From Streptomyces sp. NBC_00236 (GTDB lineage: Bacteria > Actinomycetota > Actinomycetes > Streptomycetales > Streptomycetaceae), in the NCBI RefSeq assembly GCF_036195045.1, contig NZ_CP108100.1, forward strand, positions 2,232,001 to 2,296,000: a stretch of 64,000 nt of DNA, read 5' to 3'. Both the position numbers and the translations under genes were made by a program. Of this stretch, positions 8,117 to 17,710 are shown one piece after another (position 1 is the stretch's first letter; every line of letters starts with the position of its first letter). Below the pieces are notes generated by a model. It did no database searches and was not told the origin of the DNA. It saw only the letters and a program-made list of their open reading frames with translations.

Positions 8117-9300
8117 CCGGCACCACGCCTCACCGTACGGACGCACCGGTGGACCGGGTCCGTGCCTGGCGCGCGCCCGCCGCCACCCGGAGCAACGCAC
8201 TGCCCGCCGGCGCCTGGTGGCTGTGGGCCCTCGGGCTCGCGACCGCCGCGTCCCGGACCACCAACCCGCTGCTGCTCGGCCTGCTGGTCGGGGTCGCGGG
8301 GTACGTCGTGGCGGCGCGCCGCACGGATGCGCCGTGGGCCCGGTCGTACGGGGCGTTCATCAAGATCGGGCTGTTCGTCATCGGTGTGCGGCTGCTCTTC
8401 TCCGCCTTCCTCGGCTCTCCGATCCCCGGTACGCATGTCGTGTTCACGCTGCCCGAGGTGCCGCTGCCGGAGTGGGCGAAGGGGGTCCGGATCGGTGGCC
8501 GGGTCACCGCCGAGCAGTTGCTGTTCGCGCTCTACGACGGGGCGAAGCTGGCCGCGCTGCTGATCTGTGTCGGCGCGGCGAACTCCCTCGCGAACCCGGC
8601 CCGGCTGCTGAAGTCGCTGCCCGGTGCGCTGTACGAGGCGGGGGTGGCGGTCGTCGTCGCGATGACGTTCGCGCCGAACATGGTCGCCGACGTGATGCGG
8701 CTGCGTACCGCCCGGCGGCTGCGCGGGCGGCCGACCGGCGGGGTGCGGGCCGTCCTCCAGATCGGCCTGCCGGTGCTGGAGGGTGCGCTGGAGCGGTCGG
8801 TCGCGGTGGCGGCCTCGATGGACGCCCGCGGCTACGGGCGTACCGCGCAGGTCCCGGCCGCCGTCCGGCACACCACGAACGTCCTCACCCTCGGCGGGCT
8901 GCTGGGCGTCTGCGCCGGTACGTACGGGCTGCTCGCCGCTCAGGGCGCGGTGTACGGGCTGCCGCTGCTGATCGCCGGGCTCGTCGCGGCGATGGCCGGG
9001 CTGCGACTCGGCGGGGCGCGTTCGGTACGGACCCGCTACCGGCCCGACCGGTGGGGGGTGCGGGCCTGGCTGGTCGCGGGGTCCGGTGCGGCGGTCGCGG
9101 TGGCGATGATCTGGGCGGGCAGTGCGGATCCGGCGGCGCTGCACCCCGGTGTCGTCCCGCTGACCGCGCCCGTGCTGCCGCTGTGGCCGGCCGCCGCGGT
9201 GCTGATCGGGCTGCTGCCTGCGGTGGTCGCGCCCGTCCCGCCCTTTCCCACGGGCTCGCCCGTCCCGCCTTCCCCCACAGGCTTCGAGGAGCAGGTGTGA
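8113..9300 (+). CDS. ECF transporter transmembrane component EcfT (CbiQ family)
   Basis: A 395-residue inner-membrane scaffold of an energy-coupling-factor transporter. It has about eight hydrophobic segments and the cytoplasmic coupling-helix motifs: RTARRLRGRP near residue 200 and SMDARGYGR near 240, which contact the grooves of the ATPases. The ATG at 8113 overlaps the upstream stop (ATGA), and the stop overlaps the next gene. The C-terminal 25 residues are proline rich. Longer than a minimal CbiQ (about 250 residues), with additional C-terminal helices. Works with the ATPase and S component immediately downstream. Confidence 0.93.
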   Translation: MTGTTPHRTDAPVDRVRAWRAPAATRSNALPAGAWWLWALGLATAASRTTNPLLLGLLVGVAGYVVAARRTDAPWARSYGAFIKIGLFVIGVRLLFSAFLGSPIPGTHVVFTLPEVPLPEWAKGVRIGGRVTAEQLLFALYDGAKLAALLICVGAANSLANPARLLKSLPGALYEAGVAVVVAMTFAPNMVADVMRLRTARRLRGRPTGGVRAVLQIGLPVLEGALERSVAVAASMDARGYGRTAQVPAAVRHTTNVLTLGGLLGVCAGTYGLLAAQGAVYGLPLLIAGLVAAMAGLRLGGARSVRTRYRPDRWGVRAWLVAGSGAAVAVAMIWAGSADPAALHPGVVPLTAPVLPLWPAAAVLIGLLPAVVAPVPPFPTGSPVPPSPTGFEEQV

Positions 9301-11012
9301 TCCGGTTCGACGATGTTTCGGTGCAGTACGAGGGCGTGGACCGCCCCACCCTGTCGGGCGTCGACCTGACCGTTCCCGAGGGTGAGCTGGTGCTGCTCGT
9401 CGGGCCGTCCGGGGTCGGTAAGTCGACTTTGCTGGGTGCCGTGTCGGGGCTCGTGCCGCACTTCACCGGCGGCCGGCTGACCGGGCGGGTGACCGTCGAC
9501 GGTCGGGACACCCGCACCCACAAACCCCGTGAGCTCGCCGATCTGGTCGGCACCGTGGGCCAGGACCCGCTCTCCCACTTCGTGACGGACACGGTCGAGG
9601 ACGAGCTGGCGTACGGCATGGAGTCGCTGGGCCTGGCTCCGGACGTGATGCGGCGGCGGGTCGAGGAGACCCTGGATCTGCTGGGTCTCGCCGGGCTGCG
9701 CGACCGTCCGATCGCCACCCTGTCCGGGGGTCAGCAGCAGCGGGTCGCGATCGGTTCGGTCCTGACTCCGCACCCCCGCGTCCTGGTGCTGGACGAGCCG
9801 ACGTCCGCGCTGGACCCCGCGGCGGCCGAGGAGGTCCTCGCGGTGCTGCAGCGGCTCGTCCACGACCTGGGGACGACGGTCCTGATGGCGGAGCACCGGC
9901 TGGAGCGCGTGGTCCAGTACGCGGACCAGGTCGTCCTGCTGCCGTCGCCGGGCGCCGCCCCGGTGATGGGGGCGCCCGCCGAGGTGATGGCCGTCTCTCC
10001 GGTGCATCCGCCGGTGGTGGCGCTGGGGCGGCTCGCCGGCTGGGAGCCGCTGCCGCTGTCGGTCCGCGACGCCCGGCGGCGGGCCGCGGGAATGCGGGAG
10101 CGGCTGGCGGGCATGACGCCCGGGCCGGTCGGCGGTGGCGGAACCGGGAAGTTTCCCCCGCCGGCGCCCGCTCACCGCCCCACGCCCCGGCGGTCCGCCC
10201 TGGCCCGGCTGTTCGCCCGGCCTCCGCAGGAGGCCCCCGAGCCCGTCACCGACGCCACCACCCGCGTCGAGCGCCTCGGGGTGCGGCGCGGGCGCGTCGA
10301 GGCGCTGCGCCGGGTGACGCTCACCGTCGCCCCCGGCGAGACCGTCGCCCTGATGGGCCGCAACGGTGCGGGCAAGTCCACCCTGCTCTCCGCCCTCGTC
10401 GGCATGGTCGAACCGACGTCCGGCACCGTGCTCGTCGGCGGTCGCACCCCGCACCGGACACCGCCGCGCGAGATGGTGCGCCGCGTCGGTCTCGTACCGC
10501 AGGAGCCGCGCGATCTGCTGTACGCGGACACCGTCGCCGCCGAGTGCGCCGCGGCCGATGCCGATGCGGGCGCCGCTCCGGGCAGCTGCCGGGCGCTGGT
10601 CTCCGAGCTGCTGCCCGGTGTGGCGGACGCCACCCATCCCCGTGATCTGTCCGAGGGGCAGCGGCTCGCCCTGGCGCTCGCGCTGGTGCTCACCGCCCGT
10701 CCCCCGCTGCTGCTCCTGGACGAGCCGACCCGTGGTCTGGACTACGCGGCGAAGGCCCGGCTCGTCGGGGTGCTGCGCACGCTGGCGGCCGAGGGCCGTG
10801 CGATCGTGCTGGCCACGCATGACGTGGAGCTGGCCGCCGAGCTGGCCCACCGGGTGGTGATCCTCGCCGACGGGGAGGTCGTCGCGGACGGGCCGACCCC
10901 GGAGGTCGTGGTGTCCTCGCCCGCGTTCGCCCCGCAGATCGCCAAGATCCTCGCCCCGCAGGAGTGGCTCACCGTGTCGCAGGTGCGCGAGGCGCTGGGA
11001 GGTGCCGGGTGA
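9297..11012 (+). CDS. fused ECF ATPase (EcfA-EcfA')
   Basis: A 571-residue protein with two ABC ATPase domains in one chain. Domain 1 has Walker A GPSGVGKST (about residue 38), signature LSGGQQQRVAIG and Walker B VLVLDEPTSALD. Domain 2 has GRNGAGKST (about 352), a degenerate signature LSEGQRLALA and LLLLDEPTRGLD. I start at GTG 9297, overlapping the EcfT stop (GTGTGA), because the sequence opens directly with IRFDDVSVQYEG, the normal start of an EcfA domain. It powers the adjacent EcfT/S-component transporter. The fused arrangement is common in actinobacterial vitamin ECF systems. Confidence 0.93.
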   Translation: MIRFDDVSVQYEGVDRPTLSGVDLTVPEGELVLLVGPSGVGKSTLLGAVSGLVPHFTGGRLTGRVTVDGRDTRTHKPRELADLVGTVGQDPLSHFVTDTVEDELAYGMESLGLAPDVMRRRVEETLDLLGLAGLRDRPIATLSGGQQQRVAIGSVLTPHPRVLVLDEPTSALDPAAAEEVLAVLQRLVHDLGTTVLMAEHRLERVVQYADQVVLLPSPGAAPVMGAPAEVMAVSPVHPPVVALGRLAGWEPLPLSVRDARRRAAGMRERLAGMTPGPVGGGGTGKFPPPAPAHRPTPRRSALARLFARPPQEAPEPVTDATTRVERLGVRRGRVEALRRVTLTVAPGETVALMGRNGAGKSTLLSALVGMVEPTSGTVLVGGRTPHRTPPREMVRRVGLVPQEPRDLLYADTVAAECAAADADAGAAPGSCRALVSELLPGVADATHPRDLSEGQRLALALALVLTARPPLLLLDEPTRGLDYAAKARLVGVLRTLAAEGRAIVLATHDVELAAELAHRVVILADGEVVADGPTPEVVVSSPAFAPQIAKILAPQEWLTVSQVREALGGAG

Positions 11013-11836
11013 CCGGTACGACAGGGCGCAGTGCGCGGCCGGTACGGCTCGGGCCGCGGGCGGTCGCCGCGCTGGTGCTGATCAGCGCGATCGGGGTGGC
11101 GGCCTTCGGCTGGCCGCTGCTGGCCGACGCGGACTCCGGGCTGGCGCACTCGAAGGACGCGCCGTGGCTGTTCGCCGCGCTGCTTCCGCTGCTGGTCGGG
11201 GTGGTGGTCGCGATGATCGCGGACTCCGGGCTCGACGCGAAGGCGGTCGCGATGCTGGGGGTGCTGGCGGCGGTGGGGGCCGCGCTGCGCCCGCTGGGGG
11301 CGGGTACGGCCGGTCTGGAGCCGATGTTCTTCCTGATGGTGCTGAGCGGGCGGGTGCTCGGGCCGGGCTTCGGCTTCGTGCTGGGTTCGGTGACGATGTT
11401 CGCCTCCGCGCTGCTGACCGGCGGGGTGGGCCCGTGGATGCCGTTCCAGATGCTGTCGATGGGCTGGTTCGCGATGGGCGCCGGGATGCTGCCGGGGCCG
11501 GACCGGCTGCGCGGGCGCGCCGAGCTGCTGATGCTCGCCGCGTACGGGGCGGTGGCCTCGTTCGCGTACGGAACGGTCATGAACCTCTACGGGTGGACGA
11601 TCGTGCCGGGCCAGGCCTCGGGCATCTCCTTCCACCCCGGTGACGCGCTGGGCGACAACCTGGTGCGCTTCCTCGCCTACTGCACGGCCACCTCGCTGGG
11701 CTGGGACCTGGGCCGGGCCGTGCTCACCGTCGTCCTGACGCTGACCGTCGGAACCGCGCTGCTGAAGGCGCTGCGCCGGGCCACGAGGCGTGCCGCCTTC
11801 GAGGCCCAGGTCACATTCGGGGTCCCGGAGGAGTGA
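11009..11836 (+). CDS. ECF transporter substrate-binding S component, probably B12/corrinoid (CbrT-like)
   Basis: A 275-residue membrane protein with six helices, starting at GTG 11009 and overlapping the ATPase stop (GTGA). The N-terminus is basic (GRSARPVRLGPRAV), typical of S components. The stretches MFFLMVLSGRVLGPGFG and GPWMPFQMLSMGW correspond to the conserved region of ECF S proteins that face EcfT. As last gene of an operon led by a B12 riboswitch, the substrate is most probably cobalamin or a precursor (CbrT type). Cobalt is less likely because no CbiM/CbiN is present. Assignment of ligand is inference from regulation. Confidence 0.85.
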   Translation: MTGTTGRSARPVRLGPRAVAALVLISAIGVAAFGWPLLADADSGLAHSKDAPWLFAALLPLLVGVVVAMIADSGLDAKAVAMLGVLAAVGAALRPLGAGTAGLEPMFFLMVLSGRVLGPGFGFVLGSVTMFASALLTGGVGPWMPFQMLSMGWFAMGAGMLPGPDRLRGRAELLMLAAYGAVASFAYGTVMNLYGWTIVPGQASGISFHPGDALGDNLVRFLAYCTATSLGWDLGRAVLTVVLTLTVGTALLKALRRATRRAAFEAQVTFGVPEE

Positions 11837-12141
11837 GGGCACCCACAGGACCTTGGTCCTCTACGAAGCGGGTTAGGAGCCTCGCAGGGCGGTCACCGGG
11901 CCCCGTTCCACCCGCCCTGACCTGCTATTGAGCGGTTTGAGGTGGTTCGGGACCTTCGGCCCTGGGTGCGAGGCGGGGTCGTACCGGGGGTCGTTGCGGT
12001 GGTTGAACGGCGCGGCTAACACTTGAGACGTCGCCGAGCACCGCAGCGTCCACCGGAACGGACAGCGGTCAACGCGCAACGGTTCACGCAGGATTCGGAC
12101 CGGAGCACGCGACTCCCCCGTACCCGACGTTAGGTTCCTCT
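11837..12141. other. 305-bp intergenic leader, no recognised element
   Basis: The region between the ECF S component and the secreted transglycosylase-like gene. Leaders of Streptomyces cell-wall lytic genes often carry a c-di-AMP riboswitch, so I looked for its core and did not find a convincing match. No clear open frame or strong terminator is visible. It probably contains the promoter of the gene at 12142. Confidence 0.4.
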
Positions 12142-12567
12142 GTGTCGTTCGCCCGTAACATCCTCGCCCGCCGCAAGTCCGCCGTCGCCGGTGCAGCAGT
12201 GCTTCTCGGTGCCTCCGGTGTGGCCCTGGGCGTCTCCCCGGCCATGGCGGCCACCACCGCCGCGCCGACGTCCGCTGCCGCGAGTGCTCAGGACACGGCG
12301 AAGCAGATGATCGGTGACGACGCGCAGTTCCAGTGCTTCAGCAACATCGTCAGCCACGAGAGCGGCTGGAACCCGAGCGCGACCAACGCCTCCTCCGGCG
12401 CCTACGGCCTGGTCCAGGCACTGCCCGGCTCGAAGATGGCGTCCGCCGGCTCCGACTGGCAGACCAACCCCACCACCCAGATCAAGTGGGGCATGGACTA
12501 CATGAACTCCCGCTACGGCAGCCCCTGTGGCGCCTGGTCCTTCTGGCAGGCCAACAACTGGTACTGA
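12142..12567 (+). CDS. secreted lytic transglycosylase-like protein
   Basis: A 141-residue exported protein. The signal peptide spans residues 1-37 (basic ARNILARRK, hydrophobic core, ending SPAMAA). The mature domain resembles the C-terminal aggregation-promoting-factor/SLT-like fold: IVSHESGWNPSATN carries the catalytic glutamate, GAYGLVQALPG is the substrate-cleft motif, and NSRYGSPCGAWSFWQANNWY closes the domain, with two cysteines likely disulfide bonded. It would cleave glycan strands of peptidoglycan during growth or germination. The start is GTG 12142; a strong terminator follows at 12592. Confidence 0.85.
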   Translation: MSFARNILARRKSAVAGAAVLLGASGVALGVSPAMAATTAAPTSAAASAQDTAKQMIGDDAQFQCFSNIVSHESGWNPSATNASSGAYGLVQALPGSKMASAGSDWQTNPTTQIKWGMDYMNSRYGSPCGAWSFWQANNWY

Positions 12568-12591
12568 GTCCACCCGGACCGCAGCCAGTAG

Positions 12592-12643
12592 CGACGAAGA
12601 GCCCCCGTACACCGCACCCGCGGTGCACGGGGGCTCTTCGTCG
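12592..12643 (+). terminator. long hairpin terminator
   Basis: A near-perfect inverted repeat (left arm begins CGACGAAGAGCCCCCGT, right arm ends ACGGGGGCTCTTCGTCG) with a short loop, 25 bases after the transglycosylase stop codon. No long T run follows, as is usual in Streptomyces. Confidence 0.8.
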
Positions 12644-12792
12644 TGTCCGCGACCGGCCGCTGCGCCATCCGGCGGCCTGTCCGAAAGATGTTGGGGACCC
12701 GTTGTCGCGCCTGCGTCCCCCCATTAACGTGCGCCCCGCAGAATCCGGTTCACATCTGACGCACCATCCGTGGCGACGACCAAGGAGTGCTC

Positions 12793-15700
12793 GTGACGCA
12801 GCTGTCGAGACGTACGCTACTGACCTCGGCCGGAGCGGTGGGCATGTCCGCCGCCCTCGGCACGCGGATCCCGGCGGTGGCCGGTCCGGCCCGGACGGCG
12901 GCGGCGACCGCGGCCGCGCGGGCGGCCCTGGAGCGGCTGCTGGGCGGGCACGCCGACCAGTTCCGGCTCACCCTCCTCGATCCGGCGGACGGCGGCGATC
13001 GCTTCCGGGTCGGCGGTGCGCGTGGGCGCGTCGAGGTCGCCGGTACGAGTCCGGCGGTGATCCTGACCGGGGTGCACTGGTACCTGAAGTACGAGTGCGA
13101 CGCGGTGATCTCCTGGGCCGGCAGCCAACTCGGCCTGCCTGCCGTGCTGCCCGCGCCCCGGCAGCCGCTGGAGCGCGCGGCGACGGTCCCGCACCGGTTC
13201 GCCTTCAACGACACGTACGACGGGTACACCGCCCCGTACGCCGACTGGGCGCGCTGGGAGCAGACGCTCGACGTGCTGGCCCTGCACGGCTGCAACGAGA
13301 TCTTCCTGACCGTGGGCCAGGAGGCGGTGTACCACCGGATGCTGCAGGAGTTCGGCTACAGCGACGCGGAGGCCAGGGCCTGGATCCCGGCGCCGACCCA
13401 CCAGCCGTGGTGGCTGCTGCAGAACATGAGCGGGTACGGGGGCCCGGTCGGCCCGGAACTCGTCGCACGGCGGGCCGCGCTGGGCCGGCGGGCCGCCGAC
13501 CGGATGCGCGAGCTCGGCATGGCCCCGGTCCTGCCCGGGTACTTCGGTACGGTCCCCGGCGAGTTCGCCGACCGCAACCCCGGCGCCTCCGTCGTCCCGC
13601 AGGGCCTCTGGTCCGGGTTCCGGCGCCCGGACTGGCTGGATCCGCGCACCGACACCTTCGCCCGGGTCGCCGAGTCCTTCTACCGGCACCAGCGGGTGCT
13701 GTTCGACGACGTGCCCTCGTACAAGATGGACATCCTCCACGAGGGCGGCAGCGCGGGCGGGGTGGACATCCCCGAGGCGGCGCGCGGGATCGAGCGCGCG
13801 CTGCAGACCGCCCGGCCCGGCGCCACCTGGGTGATCATGGGCTGGACCGGCAACCCGCGCCCCGAGATGCTGGCCGCGCTCGACAAGTCGCATGTCCTGA
13901 TCGTGGACGGCCGCTCCGAGCTGGACGAGTCCACGGACCGCGAGAAGGAGTGGGGGAACACCCCGTACGCCTTCGGCGCGATCCCGAACTTCGGCGGCCG
14001 GACCACGCTGGGTTCGATGGCTCCGGCCTGGACGCAGAAGTTCCCGGCCTGGCGCGACAAGGAAGGCAGCGCACTGACCGGCACCGCCTATCTGCCGGAG
14101 TCCACCGACCGCGATCCGGCCGCCTTCGAGCTGTTCACCGAGCTGGCCTGGCGTGAGGAGACCGTCGACCGGGCCGACTGGTTCGCACGGTACGCGCGGT
14201 TCCGCTACGGCGGCCGGGACGGGCACGCCACGGCGGCCTTCGCCGCGCTGCGTGACACCGCGTACGACGTGCAGAGCAGCGACGGCCGCCCGCACGACTC
14301 CCTGTTCGCGGCCCGTCCCGATCTCGCGGCGGTCAACGCCACGTACTGGGGGACCACCCAGCTGTCGTTCGACTCGGCGGGTTTCGACCGCGCCTTCGCC
14401 GGCCTCCTCGCGGTGCGGGAACCGCTGCGCCGCTCGGAGGCGTACCGCTTCGACCTGACCGACTTCGCCCGCCAGGCACTCGCCAACCGCTCCCGGCAGC
14501 TGCTGCCGCAACTGCGCGCCGCCTATGACCGCAAGGACCGGGAGGCGTTCGCCGCACTGTCCTCGCTGTGGCTGAAACTGATGCGGCTGAGCGACGAAAT
14601 GACCGGCGGCCACCGGGCGTTCATGCTCGGCCCGTGGCTGGACGAGGCACGGCGGTACGCCTCCTCACCGGCCGAGGCGGCCCAGCTGGAGCACAGCGCC
14701 CGCACACTCATCACCACCTGGGCGGACCGTCCGACCGCCGACCAGGGAAAACTGGCCAACTACGCCAACCGTGACTGGCAGGGCCTGATCGGCGACTTCC
14801 ACCTGCCGCAGTGGCAGAGCTATCTGGACGAGATGGCGGACGCACTCGCCCACGACCGGGCGCCGAGGACCTTCGACTGGTACGCCGTCGAGGAACCGTG
14901 GACGCACGAGAGCAAGGCGTATCCGCTGCGGGAGCTGAGCGCGAGCGCCGTGCACCGCACCGCGCGCCGGGTGTACGAGACGCTGTCCACCGCCCCCTAC
15001 CAGGGCACGGTCACCGTCGGGGCCGACCGGGCCACCATGGAGCCGGGCGGCTCGGCGGTCGTCGAGGCCGGTTTCCGCAACGTCAACGGGCTGCGGCCGA
15101 CCGGCCCCGTCCGCTTCTCCCTCTCCGTTCCCGGCCTGGAGAGCCGGGCGCAGGGTCCCGTGGAGCAGGCAGGCGTGGAGGCGGGCGGCAGCACCGGGGC
15201 GAGCTGGCGGGTCACCGCGCCGCCCACCCCGCCGAAGGAGCCGCTGGAGCCGCATCCGTTCGAGCTGCGCACGGAGTACGGGCCGCGCGGGGAGCAGCCG
15301 GTCACGGCGGTGGTCCGGGGGCGGATCTACGTGGCGGGGCCGCTCGACGCGGGCTGGCTGACGCACAACGCGAACGACGCGTCGTTCGGCCAGGTCGACG
15401 GCCGCTTCGCCATCGACGGGGCGGGGAGCGACCTGTGGGGGTCGACCGCCCAGTTCGGGGCGGTGTACCGGGCGGCGGCGCTCGCGGACGGCGGGTGCGC
15501 GACCGTACGCGTGGACTCCCAGGAGAACACCGGCAACTGGGCGCGGGCCGGGATCGTCGTCCGCAACGCGATGGCGACGAACGGGTCCAGAGGTTTCCTG
15601 AACCTGGCCCTGACCCCGGCCAACGGCGTCGTGCTCTCGTACGACGCGAACGGTGACGGCACCCTGGAGAAGCGGGCCTCCGTGCCGGGCGTCACCGGCC

Positions 15701-15906
15701 CTGTGCTGCTGCGGCTGGCCCGGGCCGGCGCCTCGTACACGGGCTCCTGCTCGACGGACGGCGGGACGACCTGGCAGACCCTGGGCGCGGCGACGGTGCC
15801 GGGCGCGGCGGCCGCCCAGGACGTCGGCTTCTTCATGACGGCGGCGAACGGCGGGTCGGGCCGGCGGGGCCGGGCGGACTTCAGCGGCTGGTCGCTGAAG
15901 GGCTGA
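12793..15906 (+). CDS. alpha-N-acetylglucosaminidase (GH89)
   Basis: A 1037-residue exported glycosidase removing alpha-linked GlcNAc. I choose GTG 12793 because AAGGAG lies 5-6 bases upstream; GTG 12787 overlaps that site. A twin-arginine-like signal (SRRTLLTSAG) is followed by the NAGLU N-terminal domain, the TIM barrel (WARWEQTLDVLALHG, GQEAVYHRM), the probable acid/base glutamate in ILHEGGSAGG and the probable nucleophile in YLPEST, then the helical C-terminal NAGLU domain. An extra 200-residue beta-sandwich at the C-terminus (from about 850; GTWQTLGAA-like repeats, YDANGDGTLEKR) probably binds carbohydrate. Likely acts on host or mucin-type glycans or glycoconjugates. Confidence 0.92.
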   Translation: MTQLSRRTLLTSAGAVGMSAALGTRIPAVAGPARTAAATAAARAALERLLGGHADQFRLTLLDPADGGDRFRVGGARGRVEVAGTSPAVILTGVHWYLKYECDAVISWAGSQLGLPAVLPAPRQPLERAATVPHRFAFNDTYDGYTAPYADWARWEQTLDVLALHGCNEIFLTVGQEAVYHRMLQEFGYSDAEARAWIPAPTHQPWWLLQNMSGYGGPVGPELVARRAALGRRAADRMRELGMAPVLPGYFGTVPGEFADRNPGASVVPQGLWSGFRRPDWLDPRTDTFARVAESFYRHQRVLFDDVPSYKMDILHEGGSAGGVDIPEAARGIERALQTARPGATWVIMGWTGNPRPEMLAALDKSHVLIVDGRSELDESTDREKEWGNTPYAFGAIPNFGGRTTLGSMAPAWTQKFPAWRDKEGSALTGTAYLPESTDRDPAAFELFTELAWREETVDRADWFARYARFRYGGRDGHATAAFAALRDTAYDVQSSDGRPHDSLFAARPDLAAVNATYWGTTQLSFDSAGFDRAFAGLLAVREPLRRSEAYRFDLTDFARQALANRSRQLLPQLRAAYDRKDREAFAALSSLWLKLMRLSDEMTGGHRAFMLGPWLDEARRYASSPAEAAQLEHSARTLITTWADRPTADQGKLANYANRDWQGLIGDFHLPQWQSYLDEMADALAHDRAPRTFDWYAVEEPWTHESKAYPLRELSASAVHRTARRVYETLSTAPYQGTVTVGADRATMEPGGSAVVEAGFRNVNGLRPTGPVRFSLSVPGLESRAQGPVEQAGVEAGGSTGASWRVTAPPTPPKEPLEPHPFELRTEYGPRGEQPVTAVVRGRIYVAGPLDAGWLTHNANDASFGQVDGRFAIDGAGSDLWGSTAQFGAVYRAAALADGGCATVRVDSQENTGNWARAGIVVRNAMATNGSRGFLNLALTPANGVVLSYDANGDGTLEKRASVPGVTGPVLLRLARAGASYTGSCSTDGGTTWQTLGAATVPGAAAAQDVGFFMTAANGGSGRRGRADFSGWSLKG

Positions 15907-15907
15907 C

Positions 15908-15948
15908 CCGGTGGCGGGGGCCGCTTCGGTCGCGGCCCCCGCCACCGG
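15908..15948 (+). terminator. GC-rich hairpin terminator
   Basis: A perfect 17-bp stem (CCGGTGGCGGGGGCCGC at 15908-15924, paired with 15932-15948) and 7-base loop begins two bases after the GH89 stop codon. Confidence 0.85.
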
Positions 15949-16060
15949 AGGACCTCTCGGGTCTGTCCGGCTCTGATCCGCCGGACGGGCCCCGGGGCGT
16001 GTTTCGGAAGGAGCGCCGTCCGCCCGGAGGCCGAGCAGGCGGGACTTTCGAAACCCGCCC

Positions 16061-16223
16061 TAAGGGCTGTCCCGCAATTCCTGGTGGATCAGCGCGCGGC
16101 GTCAGATGCGGTGCATCGCAAGGCGGAGAGGCGCCCGCATACTGGATGTATTCGGGCGTTTCGACAACGCGGCGAGGTGCCGTAGCTGGCGTCGCGCGCC
16201 CGCCAGGAATTGCGGGACAGCCC

Positions 16224-16226
<3 letters not shown>
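16061..16226. mobile_element. 166-bp MITE-like palindromic element with 24-bp perfect terminal inverted repeats
   Basis: The ends (16061-16084 and 16203-16226) are exact 24-bp inverted repeats starting TAAGGGCTGTCCCGCAATTC. The interior is not coding and has no transposase; it contains GATGCGGTGCATCGCAAGGC and GCGCCCGCATACTGGATG. The right end supplies the TAA stop codon of the thiolase gene. A fragment of the same terminus occurs at 24203-24222, so the family is repeated in this genome. It is probably mobilised in trans by an IS element elsewhere. The element may also work as a bidirectional terminator. Confidence 0.8.
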
Positions 16227-17468
<1,242 letters not shown>

Positions 17469-17610
17469 TCATGCAGTCTTATGAGGCTTACCCCCGGTAC
17501 GCAAGGGTCGTGCACGCACCTTGCCCGCCCTTCACGACCGGCACCCCTCGCAATCCGGCCTGATTCACCGATGCCCCACGCAACAGATCCGGCCATGCCT
17601 CTTGTCAGTT

Positions 17611-17627
17611 GTAGAACTCGTTACTAC
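17611..17627. promoter_or_regulatory. second KstR-like half-palindrome upstream of the P450
   Basis: GTAGAACTCGTTACTAC contains TAGAACTCGTTACT, matching 13 bits of the KstR core TNNAACNNGTTNNA except for the last base. It lies 84 bases before the preferred P450 start (17711) and just before the alternative ATG 17645, a good position for a promoter-blocking operator. Confidence 0.5.
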
Positions 17628-17710
17628 CTTGCGGGCAACTTCTGATGGGTCGTCAGACAACGTTCCGGCGCCTCTCGGACCGACCTGGAGTTCTTGACCT
17701 GGAGCTGCCG

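Noticed and set aside
11837..12141. c-di-AMP (ydaO) riboswitch upstream of the transglycosylase-like gene
   Set aside because: Expected by analogy with Streptomyces rpf genes, but I could not find the conserved core motifs in the right order; the leader is left unassigned.
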